Assembly: GCA_913056365.1 (NCBI GenBank)
Contig: CAJXLT010000003.1
Span: forward strand, 186,001 to 250,000
Length of the DNA stretch: 64,000 nucleotides
Reading direction: 5' to 3'
Source: an uncultured Paenibacillaceae bacterium
GTDB lineage: Bacteria; Bacillota; Bacilli; Paenibacillales; K13
Part shown: piece by piece, positions 1 through 8,000 of the stretch
Numbering within the stretch: the first letter of the stretch is position 1
Layout: each line of letters opens with the position of its first letter
Translations under genes and position numbers: made by a program
The notes under the pieces: model-generated
The model's database searches: none
Told to the model about the DNA's origin: nothing
Seen by the model: only the letters and a program-made list of their open reading frames with translations

Positions 1-80
1 AAGCGGCATCCAGTGATTAGCCGTTTCAGCTTCCGGAAGGCTGTAATCGTGAGGAGGGAAAGATTGGTATAACCATTGAT

Positions 81-392
81 ATGCAAACAGGAAAAAGGGT
101 ATACCTAGATGACATAATTGACGATATGGATGACCTGAAACAGTATTTAGTAGAATATGATGGGTTAGCATCTTCAATAGATGAAAAAGAGGCAGATGAA
201 ATTATTCGCTATAGTTCAATGTCTGAAAAAGAATATATTGAAGAAAAATTTAAGACTTACCCAAATGTATATCAATACATAAAGTCATCTCTTATGTTCA
301 AACCTACTTTCTATATAACAGATGATCAATTAGTAATAGTACGAGGTGAAACCTATATAAGCTCTGTATACTTGGATTTTAAGCATAAATGA
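81..392 (+). CDS. Hypothetical protein, probably the 3' remnant of a longer gene
   Basis: A 103-residue acidic protein from the first ATG; I do not recognise a family. The same frame is open back to position 21, and the codons just before the ATG (…IGITIDMQTGKRVYLDD…) read like normal protein, in the style of phrases such as 'ITIDLKTGKRVYLDD' found near the C-terminus of secreted Bacillales proteins. The ATG at 81 has no good ribosome site, while a GAGGAGGGA lies further up at 49-57 with no start codon at the right distance. A TAG closes the frame at 18-20. The most likely reading is the tail of a longer exported protein whose 5' part is lost or frameshifted. It could instead be a small stand-alone gene. 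Confidence 0.45.
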   Translation: MQTGKRVYLDDIIDDMDDLKQYLVEYDGLASSIDEKEADEIIRYSSMSEKEYIEEKFKTYPNVYQYIKSSLMFKPTFYITDDQLVIVRGETYISSVYLDFKHK

Positions 393-517
393 AATTAGCG
401 GCAGTATTATCCGAAATTTGTCAATAGAACTCAATACAAAAGCGGTGGAATCCTAATCTCAGTCATTCTTTCGCTTTCTTTTTGTTGAGTAGATGGAACT
501 CAAAAAGCAAGATAAAT

Positions 518-540
518 GCTGCCGGAACAAGAACGGCAGC
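518..540 (-). terminator. Hairpin terminator after the 608-808 gene
   Basis: GCTGCCG and CGGCAGC (7 bp) flank a 9-nt loop. Read on the minus strand the stem is followed by a T-rich run (ATTTATCTTGCTTTTTG). It lies about 70 bp past the stop of the small minus-strand membrane gene. The rest of 393-607 shows no gene. Confidence 0.5.
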
Positions 541-607
541 ACTTCTACACAGCCTTATTTGAGCTACAGGGTTGGTTTATCAATGCTCAGGTTTTAATAA
601 TAATTAG

Positions 608-808
608 TTAAAAATTAATACTACGCTCATTTATGATCGTAATAAGAAATAACATGTATAGGATTGTTAACGTAGCTATTAGACTAAATAAATATTTGTA
701 TTTGATGCGTTCTGGACTTTGTTGCACAGTTAACTTGATTGTTTCAAAAAAAAGTTGTGTGCAAAAAAAGACTAGAATCACTAAGATGATAATATAAATA
801 ATTAGCAT
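608..808 (-). CDS. Small membrane protein, unknown function
   Basis: A 66-residue protein starting MLIIYIIIL. The start at 808 was chosen because GGAGGT sits 4 nt upstream of it on the minus strand (complement of 813-818); the longer frame to 820 would begin inside that ribosome site. Two hydrophobic stretches (about residues 2-22 and 40-60) flank a short polar loop (SPERIKYK), so a two-span membrane hairpin is expected. No family recognised. It follows the secreted-protein gene at 879-1706 on the same strand, but a strong terminator separates them, so it is probably transcribed from its own promoter. AT-rich like its neighbours. Confidence 0.55.
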   Translation of the reverse strand: MLIIYIIILVILVFFCTQLFFETIKLTVQQSPERIKYKYLFSLIATLTILYMLFLITIINERSINF

Positions 809-841
809 ATATACCTCCAATGTATTGTTTGATGATAATAA

Positions 842-867
842 AGCTTGGGTGTATTTACACCCAAGCT
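842..867 (-). terminator. Strong terminator after the 879-1706 gene
   Basis: A perfect 12-bp stem (AGCTTGGGTGTA / TACACCCAAGCT) directly after the stop of the minus-strand secreted-protein gene, followed on that strand by TTATTATC. It separates that gene from the small membrane gene downstream. Confidence 0.75.
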
Positions 868-878
868 AAAACGAAAAG

Positions 879-1706
879 CTAGTATGAAAACTCAATCCCA
901 TAATCTTTAATGTCTGTGTAAAGACTTGGAGTAATAGAGAGACCAGCTGGAAATATTGAGATACTTGGGCTTCCAGAAACAATCCTATGTCCATATTCAA
1001 ATTTAATGTTAATTGTACCAGATTCGTCATCATCTACGTAAGCATATTGTTCTATAGAACCTTTATGCAGATAATTTGAAGGATGCATATCTAGATCATA
1101 TCTTGCAGCTACCCCCACACCTGGATCCCAGTCACCATTTTCTACTTGATCATTTTCAATACAAACCCAATTATCAGGAGCGTAATTATCAGGCTTTTTA
1201 CAGTATCGACTACCATGTTGATCAACGTCACCATATTGATCCATTGGCAAATAAATCTCGGATGATACTGGATAACCTATGCTAAATACATCAGTTAGTT
1301 CCCATTGAGGTGAATTCAACCATTCAAATTGCCCGAACAGCAAAATACCTTTTGTGTTTGGTCTGTTGTTAGGAGTGAACCCGACTGCGATTCCATGAAG
1401 CCATAAGTCATCATCACTTATGCTATGTGCTACAAAATCACCAGTTGAAGGTTGAATAGATGCTGAAACTGTTTCTTCATGGTCCCCCAATTTCTTACCA
1501 TTTAGTTTTACTATTTTCTTTAGGGTATCTGTTGGCAATATGTCTAAGTCGTGAGCAGTAAATCCTCCGGTATGAAGCAGATACTCGAGTTCATTTTGTG
1601 ATAGTACAGTCTCCGATTTCATATTGCTTGATGCTGAAATGTTAATAGTTGTTAACACAAAGAAAATGCTCACGATGGATAAAATGGTTACAGCTTTTTT
1701 ATACAT
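879..1706 (-). CDS. Secreted hypothetical protein
   Basis: 275 residues with a clear Sec signal peptide (basic MYKK, hydrophobic core to about residue 22, likely cut near ISA-SS). The start is set by AGGAGG nine to ten bases upstream on the minus strand. The mature part is rich in Asp, Gly, Ser and aromatic residues and has only two Cys (about 187 and 200, RYC and WVC), which could form a disulfide. No catalytic motif or anchor is visible, so I expect a soluble exported protein, possibly a beta-rich surface or toxin-like protein. I do not recognise the family. It is followed by a strong terminator and stands alone. Low GC, like the whole 1-4800 region, suggesting acquired DNA. Confidence 0.6.
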   Translation of the reverse strand: MYKKAVTILSIVSIFFVLTTINISASSNMKSETVLSQNELEYLLHTGGFTAHDLDILPTDTLKKIVKLNGKKLGDHEETVSASIQPSTGDFVAHSISDDDLWLHGIAVGFTPNNRPNTKGILLFGQFEWLNSPQWELTDVFSIGYPVSSEIYLPMDQYGDVDQHGSRYCKKPDNYAPDNWVCIENDQVENGDWDPGVGVAARYDLDMHPSNYLHKGSIEQYAYVDDDESGTINIKFEYGHRIVSGSPSISIFPAGLSITPSLYTDIKDYGIEFSY

Positions 1707-1910
1707 TTCAAAACACTCCTCCTAAATTCAGATCAACTATCGCGCGATTAGTTGGTTAAAGTATAGAAAAAAGTATAGTTGGAGTAAATAGTTCTATTTC
1801 ACTAAATTACCAATTTCCCATAAAAAAGTTTGCGATAAATAGAAGAATTTTGTTGTTTTGAGTCGTTTTTTCTACGACAACACAATTAACATACGTACAC
1901 AGATTTGTAA

Positions 1911-2108
1911 TGGGGCAAACGTAATATAATCTATGATTCAAAAAGTACAACTTATTTTAATTCGCTAGTATTACATGAAATGGGACATGGTCTTGGTTGG
2001 AGGGGACATTCATATAGCGGCTCGGATGTTATGTACCATAACCCGACATTATTATCCCCTACTACATTGTCCAGCAATGATAAAAATCATATTCTTCAGG
2101 TGTATTAA
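1911..2108 (+). pseudogene. 3' remnant of a matrixin-like zinc metallopeptidase
   Basis: The frame contains HEMGHGLGWRGH, an exact HEXXHXXGXXH metzincin zinc motif (codons 1974-2009), followed by SDVMY, a fitting Met-turn, and a tail ending SNDKNHILQVY like the C-terminus of M10-type peptidases. Only 65 codons remain: a TAA at 1908-1910 closes the frame and there is no start codon before the Met inside the zinc motif. The +1 frame just upstream (about 1870-1925) also reads plausibly as protein, which suggests a frameshift plus loss of the 5' end. The stop is 14 bp before the next gene, whose ribosome site overlaps it, so the two were probably one operon. The stretch 1707-1870 shows nothing I can identify. 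Confidence 0.75.
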
Positions 2109-2122
2109 GGAGGCGTGCTTAA

Positions 2123-2980
2123 ATGAGCGGGACTAAATTAAGAGTAAGTATACTTTTAGCTGGATTGTGTGTAATAGCAATTGTTTGGTACTTGCTTGGA
2201 TCACTAGATATAAGTCCGGGGATTATAAACGGCGATCCAGCAGCAGTTGCAATGGAGAAACACTCCGTAGCATCGTTGACTAAAAAGGCAGACAACATTA
2301 TTATTGGTCAAGTTGATAATTCGGAGGACTTTGGGAATGGAAGTCTTACATACTTTGTTGAAGTGAACAGAGATATAAAAGGGAAGATAGATAATAAGAC
2401 ACTAGAGGTCTTTTCACTTACCCCCTTAGAGGTGAATAATACCTATTTTTTGTTTTTGGAATCCAATGAACACGAATACACGCAGCATACACAATATACA
2501 GTCTTAAACCATTCATTCTTGAACCCCATTGCCAATGGCAAGATTACGAAGGGACCGTTTAGGGATAAGCAGACAAAGTTTTTGGAAGATGAAGTGAAGT
2601 CTGCTCCTGGTATTGCTCATTTCCGTGAACAAAGAAAAGTATTGGATAAAGCTGATAGTTTGGAAGCACTGGTCAAGTTGTCCGACTATGTGGTACGGTT
2701 GAAACCAACAGAAATTATCGAGGAGAACCAGAATATTCGATTGTGTGTCGTTACTTTTTTAGAAACATATAAAGGGGATGAACGAATCTTAAATAGAAGA
2801 AACGTTATCCTGCCAAAGTCAGTTGAACTCAATCAAGAATATCTACTGTTCTTTCAAACAGACGATGACAGTCAAACAGAAAACCCAACCCTACTCTTAA
2901 CAACAAGGAACGGAAGCATCGTTGCTAAGGGTGATACGAAACATTGGGAAGACGCCATTTTGTACTTGAACAACTTATAA
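2123..2980 (+). CDS. Membrane-anchored protein with two copies of an unknown domain
   Basis: 285 residues. AAGGAGG at 2107-2113 fixes the ATG. One N-terminal membrane span (about residues 7-26) leaves the rest outside the cell. The outer part holds two related units of about 95 residues: the first (about 48-140) runs ADNIIIGQV … IKGKIDNKTLEVFSLTPLEVNNTYFLFL; the second (about 180-275) runs SDYVVRLKP … YKGDERILNRRNVILPKSVELNQEYLLFF. Both share a '…KG…VxxLxxxVNxxYLLFx' pattern, so the gene arose by internal duplication. No catalytic residues stand out. It sits directly behind the decayed metallopeptidase and may have been its partner or inhibitor; that is a guess from position only. Confidence 0.6.
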   Translation: MSGTKLRVSILLAGLCVIAIVWYLLGSLDISPGIINGDPAAVAMEKHSVASLTKKADNIIIGQVDNSEDFGNGSLTYFVEVNRDIKGKIDNKTLEVFSLTPLEVNNTYFLFLESNEHEYTQHTQYTVLNHSFLNPIANGKITKGPFRDKQTKFLEDEVKSAPGIAHFREQRKVLDKADSLEALVKLSDYVVRLKPTEIIEENQNIRLCVVTFLETYKGDERILNRRNVILPKSVELNQEYLLFFQTDDDSQTENPTLLLTTRNGSIVAKGDTKHWEDAILYLNNL

Positions 2981-3150
2981 CGAGTGCAGATTTCAATGGC
3001 TATGCGAGAAGCTTTTACGGACATACATGGAACAGCACTTATATTGATGATGTAACGTTTAATGTATCATCCTCACCTGGTGTATCCATAAGTTTTGCAA
3101 ACGGGGCGCACGGATGGGATATTACCAACCAATCTGATACTTCATTCTAA
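2977..3150 (+). pseudogene. 3' remnant of a secreted protein gene
   Basis: The frame starting inside the end of the preceding gene gives ITSADFNGYARSFYG … DITNQSDTSF and stops at 3150. It is Gly/Ser/Asn/aromatic-rich with a beta-like pattern (YIDDVTFNVSSSPGVSISF), typical of the C-terminal end of a small exported Bacillales protein. There is no start codon or ribosome site for it other than an ATG inside the preceding gene, so it looks like a fragment left by a deletion. The exact left edge is uncertain. Confidence 0.45.
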
Positions 3151-3163
3151 GGAGGGATAGTCT

Positions 3164-3430
3164 ATCGGCACCTCTGAGTCAATAGTGTCCCTAGTTGATT
3201 TAATTATTGGGGCAATAATTGCCATTGTAACATTTTCTTTATTGCTAAGATATTCAGTATTAATCAAATTAATCTTCTCCATACAATTAATACTTGTAGC
3301 TATTTTACTCATGCTATATGGTAATTTTATTGATGATGGTCTGTTTATTACCATATCAGCAATAGTATTTTGTACGAGTGTATTGTTTACCATTCTCACA
3401 CTATTTTTGAGATTTGGACAGGAGAAGTAG
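3164..3430 (+). CDS. Small membrane protein with an unusual or mutated start
   Basis: The protein has three hydrophobic spans (about residues 8-30, 34-52 and 58-80 counted from 3164) and no recognised family. The good ribosome site GGAGGG (3151-3156) is 7 nt before an ATC codon at 3164, giving xGTSESIVSLVDLII. The first conventional start in frame is GTG at 3185, 28 nt from the ribosome site and with none of its own. So either ATC is a mutated ATG, making this a recently silenced gene, or a rare start is used. If GTG 3185 is used the product is 81 residues. A terminator follows at 3441. Confidence 0.5.
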   Translation: MGTSESIVSLVDLIIGAIIAIVTFSLLLRYSVLIKLIFSIQLILVAILLMLYGNFIDDGLFITISAIVFCTSVLFTILTLFLRFGQEK

Positions 3431-3431
3431 T

Positions 3432-3887
3432 TCAGTAATTAAACTGGCACTGCACTTCAATGCAGTGCCAGTTTTCATCCCGAAACTGGTCAACCTGTCG
3501 AGGGCTCAAGAAGGCTTGACTTCTTGTGGATGTATCATCGTAAGATCCCTCTAATGGTTCATTTGTGAGATCCATTTCCTTACCGCTTTTACTAACAACA
3601 TAAATTTTTTCAGGTGGACTCTCTAAGCTTCTACCCGTGACGATTAGTTCGTGTCCCCCTTCGATTTTATATTTTCGGATATAAAATCCTGATCCGATAT
3701 CTTCAAAAGAATAATTATTAAAATCGTCCCAATTGAGTAATGTGTCCTTTTCAGATAAGGTTATTAGTTCATCCAATGGAATAATATCATTGGGTTTCTC
3801 CCCCTCTTCACTAGCACTTTGGCATGCTGAACAAATCAACATTGTGATTATGAGTAACATTGAAAGTTTAGAACCTTTTGTTGGCAT
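3432..3887 (-). CDS. Lipoprotein, unknown function
   Basis: 151 residues from the ATG of MPTKGSK, which has AAGGTGG about 8 nt upstream on the minus strand; a GTG four codons earlier is less well placed. The signal peptide ends in a lipobox (LICSAC), so the protein should be lipid-anchored on the outer face of the membrane. The mature part is acidic and short with no motif I recognise. Its last codons are written through the stem of a strong hairpin (3441-3474) that serves the convergent gene. A second lipoprotein gene lies just upstream on the same strand with a 41-bp gap, so the two may be co-transcribed. Confidence 0.65.
   Translation of the reverse strand: MPTKGSKLSMLLIITMLICSACQSASEEGEKPNDIIPLDELITLSEKDTLLNWDDFNNYSFEDIGSGFYIRKYKIEGGHELIVTGRSLESPPEKIYVVSKSGKEMDLTNEPLEGSYDDTSTRSQAFLSPRQVDQFRDENWHCIEVQCQFNY
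3441..3474 (+). terminator. 14-bp stem terminator overlapping the convergent gene's 3' end
   Basis: AAACTGGCACTGCA and TGCAGTGCCAGTTT form a perfect 14-bp stem around a 6-nt loop (CTTCAA), with the stem's T's followed by CATCC. It ends transcription of the plus-strand membrane gene. The same bases encode the last residues (…CIEVQCQFNY) of the minus-strand lipoprotein. Confidence 0.7.
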
Positions 3888-3928
3888 CCATAAACCCACC
3901 TTTCTTGCTTATTACATATTTGTAGCCT

Positions 3929-4795
3929 CTACTTAAATCCCACCTCACAAGTCATCCTACCGACAGCAACTTTGCTCTCACTCTCAAACATATAACGACG
4001 TGCCTGCGATTCATCAAGCGAATGAATGTTTTCTAAAATAAAAAGCTTTCCCTTCCCTAGATGTGTATCGAATTCTCCGTTACTCTCGGCTAGTTGCATT
4101 GGAATCTTCATTGCATACCCATCCTGTCTGACGAACCAAGCAGCACCGCTCTCTTCGTATTCATAAAAGTTATTGATGTACACTTCTGTTCCTGACCAAA
4201 GAGTTGGATCTTCTTCCTTCTGAAACTCGGTGCATATCTCCGACACCCGTTGTTCCACAGCTTCTATCATCTTCTCCTTGCGTGGAGAGGTGCCGTAATT
4301 AGGAGGATGTGGCTCAAGTACTTGGACAGTGAATGACCCTGCAGACTCATAGTTGCCTTGTGGATAAGCGCTCTCACCTATATGGACCTGATCTGTACCG
4401 ACGATTGTATCGCGGATCAACTCGTAATGAATCAGCCACTCACCTGCGCTTGTCTTGGCATACACTTGTTGCTCTCCTGAGTCCGTACGATAGACGCGAA
4501 CATCCATATGAAACTTCTTGCCTATATAAGGGTCAAAGGCCTTGCTCTCATCATTTCTTGCCCACACATCTGCAGGATAGAACCAGAGCTGATAGTTGAT
4601 CAATTCCTTGGTGGCTGCTTCTATATTCTCTAATGAATATCCACTTGGCAGTGGCGGATACTTCTCTTGTACGATCTTAGTAGGAAGTTCATCACCTGAA
4701 TTCCCACTAGCATCCATAGGGGAAGCGGAACAAGCACACAGTGACAGCATTAAGCAAAAAACGAAACTAATGTAAACAAATCTGGTTTTCATCAT
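3929..4795 (-). CDS. Lipoprotein, unknown function
   Basis: 288 residues with a lipoprotein signal (hydrophobic YISFVFCLMLSLC, lipobox LCAC at about 20-22), so it should be anchored on the outer membrane face. GGGGATAA precedes the tandem ATG ATG. The mature part alternates polar and aromatic residues (NYQLWFYPADVWARND, WFVRQDGYAMKIPM), suggesting a globular beta-rich domain. I recognise no family or catalytic motif. It is followed at 41 bp by another lipoprotein gene on the same strand. It is divergent from the pectate-lyase operon; 4796-5078 is the shared upstream region. Confidence 0.65.
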   Translation of the reverse strand: MMKTRFVYISFVFCLMLSLCACSASPMDASGNSGDELPTKIVQEKYPPLPSGYSLENIEAATKELINYQLWFYPADVWARNDESKAFDPYIGKKFHMDVRVYRTDSGEQQVYAKTSAGEWLIHYELIRDTIVGTDQVHIGESAYPQGNYESAGSFTVQVLEPHPPNYGTSPRKEKMIEAVEQRVSEICTEFQKEEDPTLWSGTEVYINNFYEYEESGAAWFVRQDGYAMKIPMQLAESNGEFDTHLGKGKLFILENIHSLDESQARRYMFESESKVAVGRMTCEVGFK

Positions 4796-5023
4796 TTATC
4801 CCCTTCCGAATCCAATCCTCAATCCTCATACTGTGTACGTAAGTAACGTATATGTATATTCTACACTTCCTACTTGCACCTTAGAAAGCATTTCACCGAT
4901 AGGGCAACGTTCCTCTCTCGGCCTAATCACCATAATCATTATGTTAGATGACGCTCAGTCCGCGAATGAACGGGGTTAGTAATCGCAAGATGCAATGTGG
5001 TGATTATAGTTGTACTCTCCTTC

Positions 5024-5042
5024 CTTCTCTATGATAGAGAAG
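5024..5042. promoter_or_regulatory. Perfect 19-bp palindrome before the pectate-lyase gene
   Basis: CTTCTCTATGATAGAGAAG is perfectly self-complementary (9-bp arms around one base) and ends 22 bp before the ribosome site of the gene at 5079. It could be a repressor operator or a small leader hairpin; the sequence does not decide between them. Confidence 0.4.
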
Positions 5043-5078
5043 CGTATAAGTAATTACGTGAATGAAGGAGGATGGCAA

Positions 5079-8000
5079 ATGGTACAAGCAAAACGGCTAA
5101 TCTGCACAACGATGGCAATGCTGCTCATGCTGCCAACGATGATGTTGCCGGTGCAAGCAGAGGATGCAGGCAGTCCGACGTCTGACATGATTAGCGTGTC
5201 CGGTGATTGGCATGGCAGTGTGTTCGGGGATGTGGGCGGTCAGGACAAGATTACGGCTGACAATTTCCACATTGTTGAAAGCGCTGCCAACACTGTGGCG
5301 ATGCGAGCAGCCAACAATAGGGGGAAGATTGCTAGCAGCTCGGAAGGAATTGCGTTGTATTACCAGGAGGTTGCGGCTGACCGGGACTTCACCTTATCGG
5401 CTACGGCAACGGTGAAGTCGTTCGATGTGAACAATCAGGTGTCGTTCGGTCTGACGGTACGAGACGCGGTGGTTGAGAATCTGAATACGAAGGTGAATCT
5501 GGGCAACTATCTGGCGGTCGGTCCGATTAATGTGAAGGACGATGTCGCCAAGTACACGTTCGCTCGGACTGTGAGCACGGACGTATACGGTGAGGAAAGC
5601 CATTCGCAGGTCAAACCGGGGGAGATGGTGATCGAGAGCAAGCCAGCGCCGGATCGTGTCTATGATTTGACGATTCGGAAGGTAGGCAGCACTTATATTG
5701 TGACATTCGGGAATGAGGAGCCTTATGTGTATGAGGATTTCCCATTTGTCGGGGATTCCCGTTATGTCGGATTATATGCAGCGAGGAATACAGAGGTGGA
5801 GTTTAGCAATGTTGCATTAACGGTAGCAACGGACCCGACGATCGGTGAGTGGGCATTCCATCGATTCGGTTCGAATACGGGCGATGAGAAGAATCCGGCT
5901 CCTGTTATTCATGATGACGGGTCTGTCAGCATGATTGCCAATGGCGGCAAGATTGCCAGCGATAATGAGGGCATCTCGTTCTATAGCAGAGAGATTATGC
6001 CGGTGGATGCGAATTTTGAAATTTCGGCTGAGGTTGTCGTGGACAGTTTCGCAGCAGACAATAACCAGAAGTCCTTCGGCTTGATGCTGAGAGACTCACT
6101 GGGCGAGCACGGCAGCAGCGATACGACTACCGCCAACTATGTGCTGGTCGGAGCGTTGGACAAGGTGATGAAAGCTGCTTACAAGCAGACATCTCAGACG
6201 AAGCTGGAACCATTCGCAGAGGCTGCCTTGCCTGGCACGGGCGAGGTCTATGACATGAGTATTCGCAAATCGGGGAATACGTATGTGGTTCGTATCGGGG
6301 ATGCCAGCGAGACGATTCAGGCTGACGGCTTGTTCACGGATTCGCTCTATGCGGGCCTGTATGCGGCTCGGGAAGCGTCAGTCACTTTTAGAAACATAGA
6401 GGTCAAGCTGGATACACGGAAAGTGGAAAGTGTGCAAGTAGATGCGACGGATATGCAGACTGTGTATTTGATTGACGAGGCGCTTAATCTCGAAGGGCTA
6501 GAGGTAACGGCCAACTATTCGGACGGTTCGTCGTCTGTATTGGCAGAGGGTGACTATATTGTTACAGGGTTCGATAGCGCAGAAGCAGGAGCGAATTGGG
6601 TAACGGTTCATCATAATGGTGTGACGACTAAGCTGAAGCTGACGATCCAGGCGTTGACTGCCACAGAGCTAAGTGTCCAATATTATCCGGCGAAGACGTC
6701 GTATTATGTGGGAGATACGTTGGACGCTGCCGGACTGACGGTCGTTGCCGCATATAATGACGGGTACAAGGTTGCTGAGATCGGCGAGGAGCTGTTCACC
6801 CTGCAGATTGACGGAGTGGATGTAACGGACAGCTATATATTGCATGAGCCGGGTACTGTCACAGTAACCATACGCTCAACAGAAACACCAACGACTACCA
6901 CTTCCTTCGATCTCGACGTCATCGATGCTGAGATTACGAAGCTGGAGATCCGGCAAGCACCTGAGAAGACACAATATTTTATCGGAGAGGCATTGGATGT
7001 AGACGGGTTGGTTGTCTATGCGCACTATAGTGATAACGAAGCAGTTCGGCTGCAGCGATCAGACTACACTGTATCTGCACTGGATACTTCAGAGTCTGGG
7101 GAGCAAGCTGTCATGATTTCTTTCAAAGAAGAGACTGTCGCGTTCACGGTGAATGTGAAGGAGAAGGAAGTGACAGGCATCCAAGTGACGCAATATCCGC
7201 AAACGACTTATCAGGTGGGTGAAGCCTTCGACAGTGACGGGTTAGTCGTATCCAAGGTGTATGACAATGGCGATCAGGTCGTGTTGGGCAATGATGCGTT
7301 CACGATACTTGCAGAGGGGTACAATGCTGATACACCAGGCGAATACGAGGTGGAGATCGTCCCTGAAGATGCCACGCTGGATTCGATTATCTTGCGCGTT
7401 ACTGTGGTCGAGCCAAGGGAAGTCGAGTGGAAGCAAATCCGCTTCGGGCAATCGATTAAGGATAACCAGAATGTGATCGATGTCCGGGATGATGGCATCT
7501 ATGTAGCGTCGCTGGACGGTGCGGGGAAAGTAACGGGAGACCATGACGGCATTACTTTCTATTATACGGAGATCGATGCGGATGCTCATAATTTCGTATT
7601 GTCTGCGGATATTCAGGTGCTGCAATATGCGAAGTCGCCTCATGACGGGCAGGAAGCATTCGGGATGATGGCGAGGGACGCAATTGGAACGGACGGCGAC
7701 TCTGGCGTGTTCGCTTCGAATATTGCTGCCATTGGCGGTCACAGCGGCGGCACGAAGAATGACAACGGCACGCAATTGTTCATCCGTACAGGGGTAGAAT
7801 CCTCAGATGGAGCCGGTAGCAAGGGCATCCAACGTCAGATGCTGCGCAACGACAAGCCAGATGCAAGTAACACGCATCCAGCAGCACCTTATCGCCTGAC
7901 ACTGGCGAAGACGAACAGCGGGTATGTGGGCCAGCTGAATGATGGTGAGGAAGCGATCTTCTATGAGCCGGATATGCTGCACGTACAGGATGACAAGCTG

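Noticed and set aside
1707-1910. Remaining coding sequence of the metallopeptidase N-terminal part
   Set aside because: Only a short +1-frame piece near 1870-1925 looks coding; no signal peptide or start can be traced.
5010-5078. Earlier TTG start for the pectate lyase
   Set aside because: It would place the palindrome and the AAGGAGG site inside the gene and put 23 polar residues before a normal signal peptide.
7242-7775. Long minus-strand frames inside the pectate lyase and other large genes
   Set aside because: Opposite-strand shadows of a GC-biased coding gene: Arg/His/Ile-rich, no ribosome sites, no recognisable motifs.
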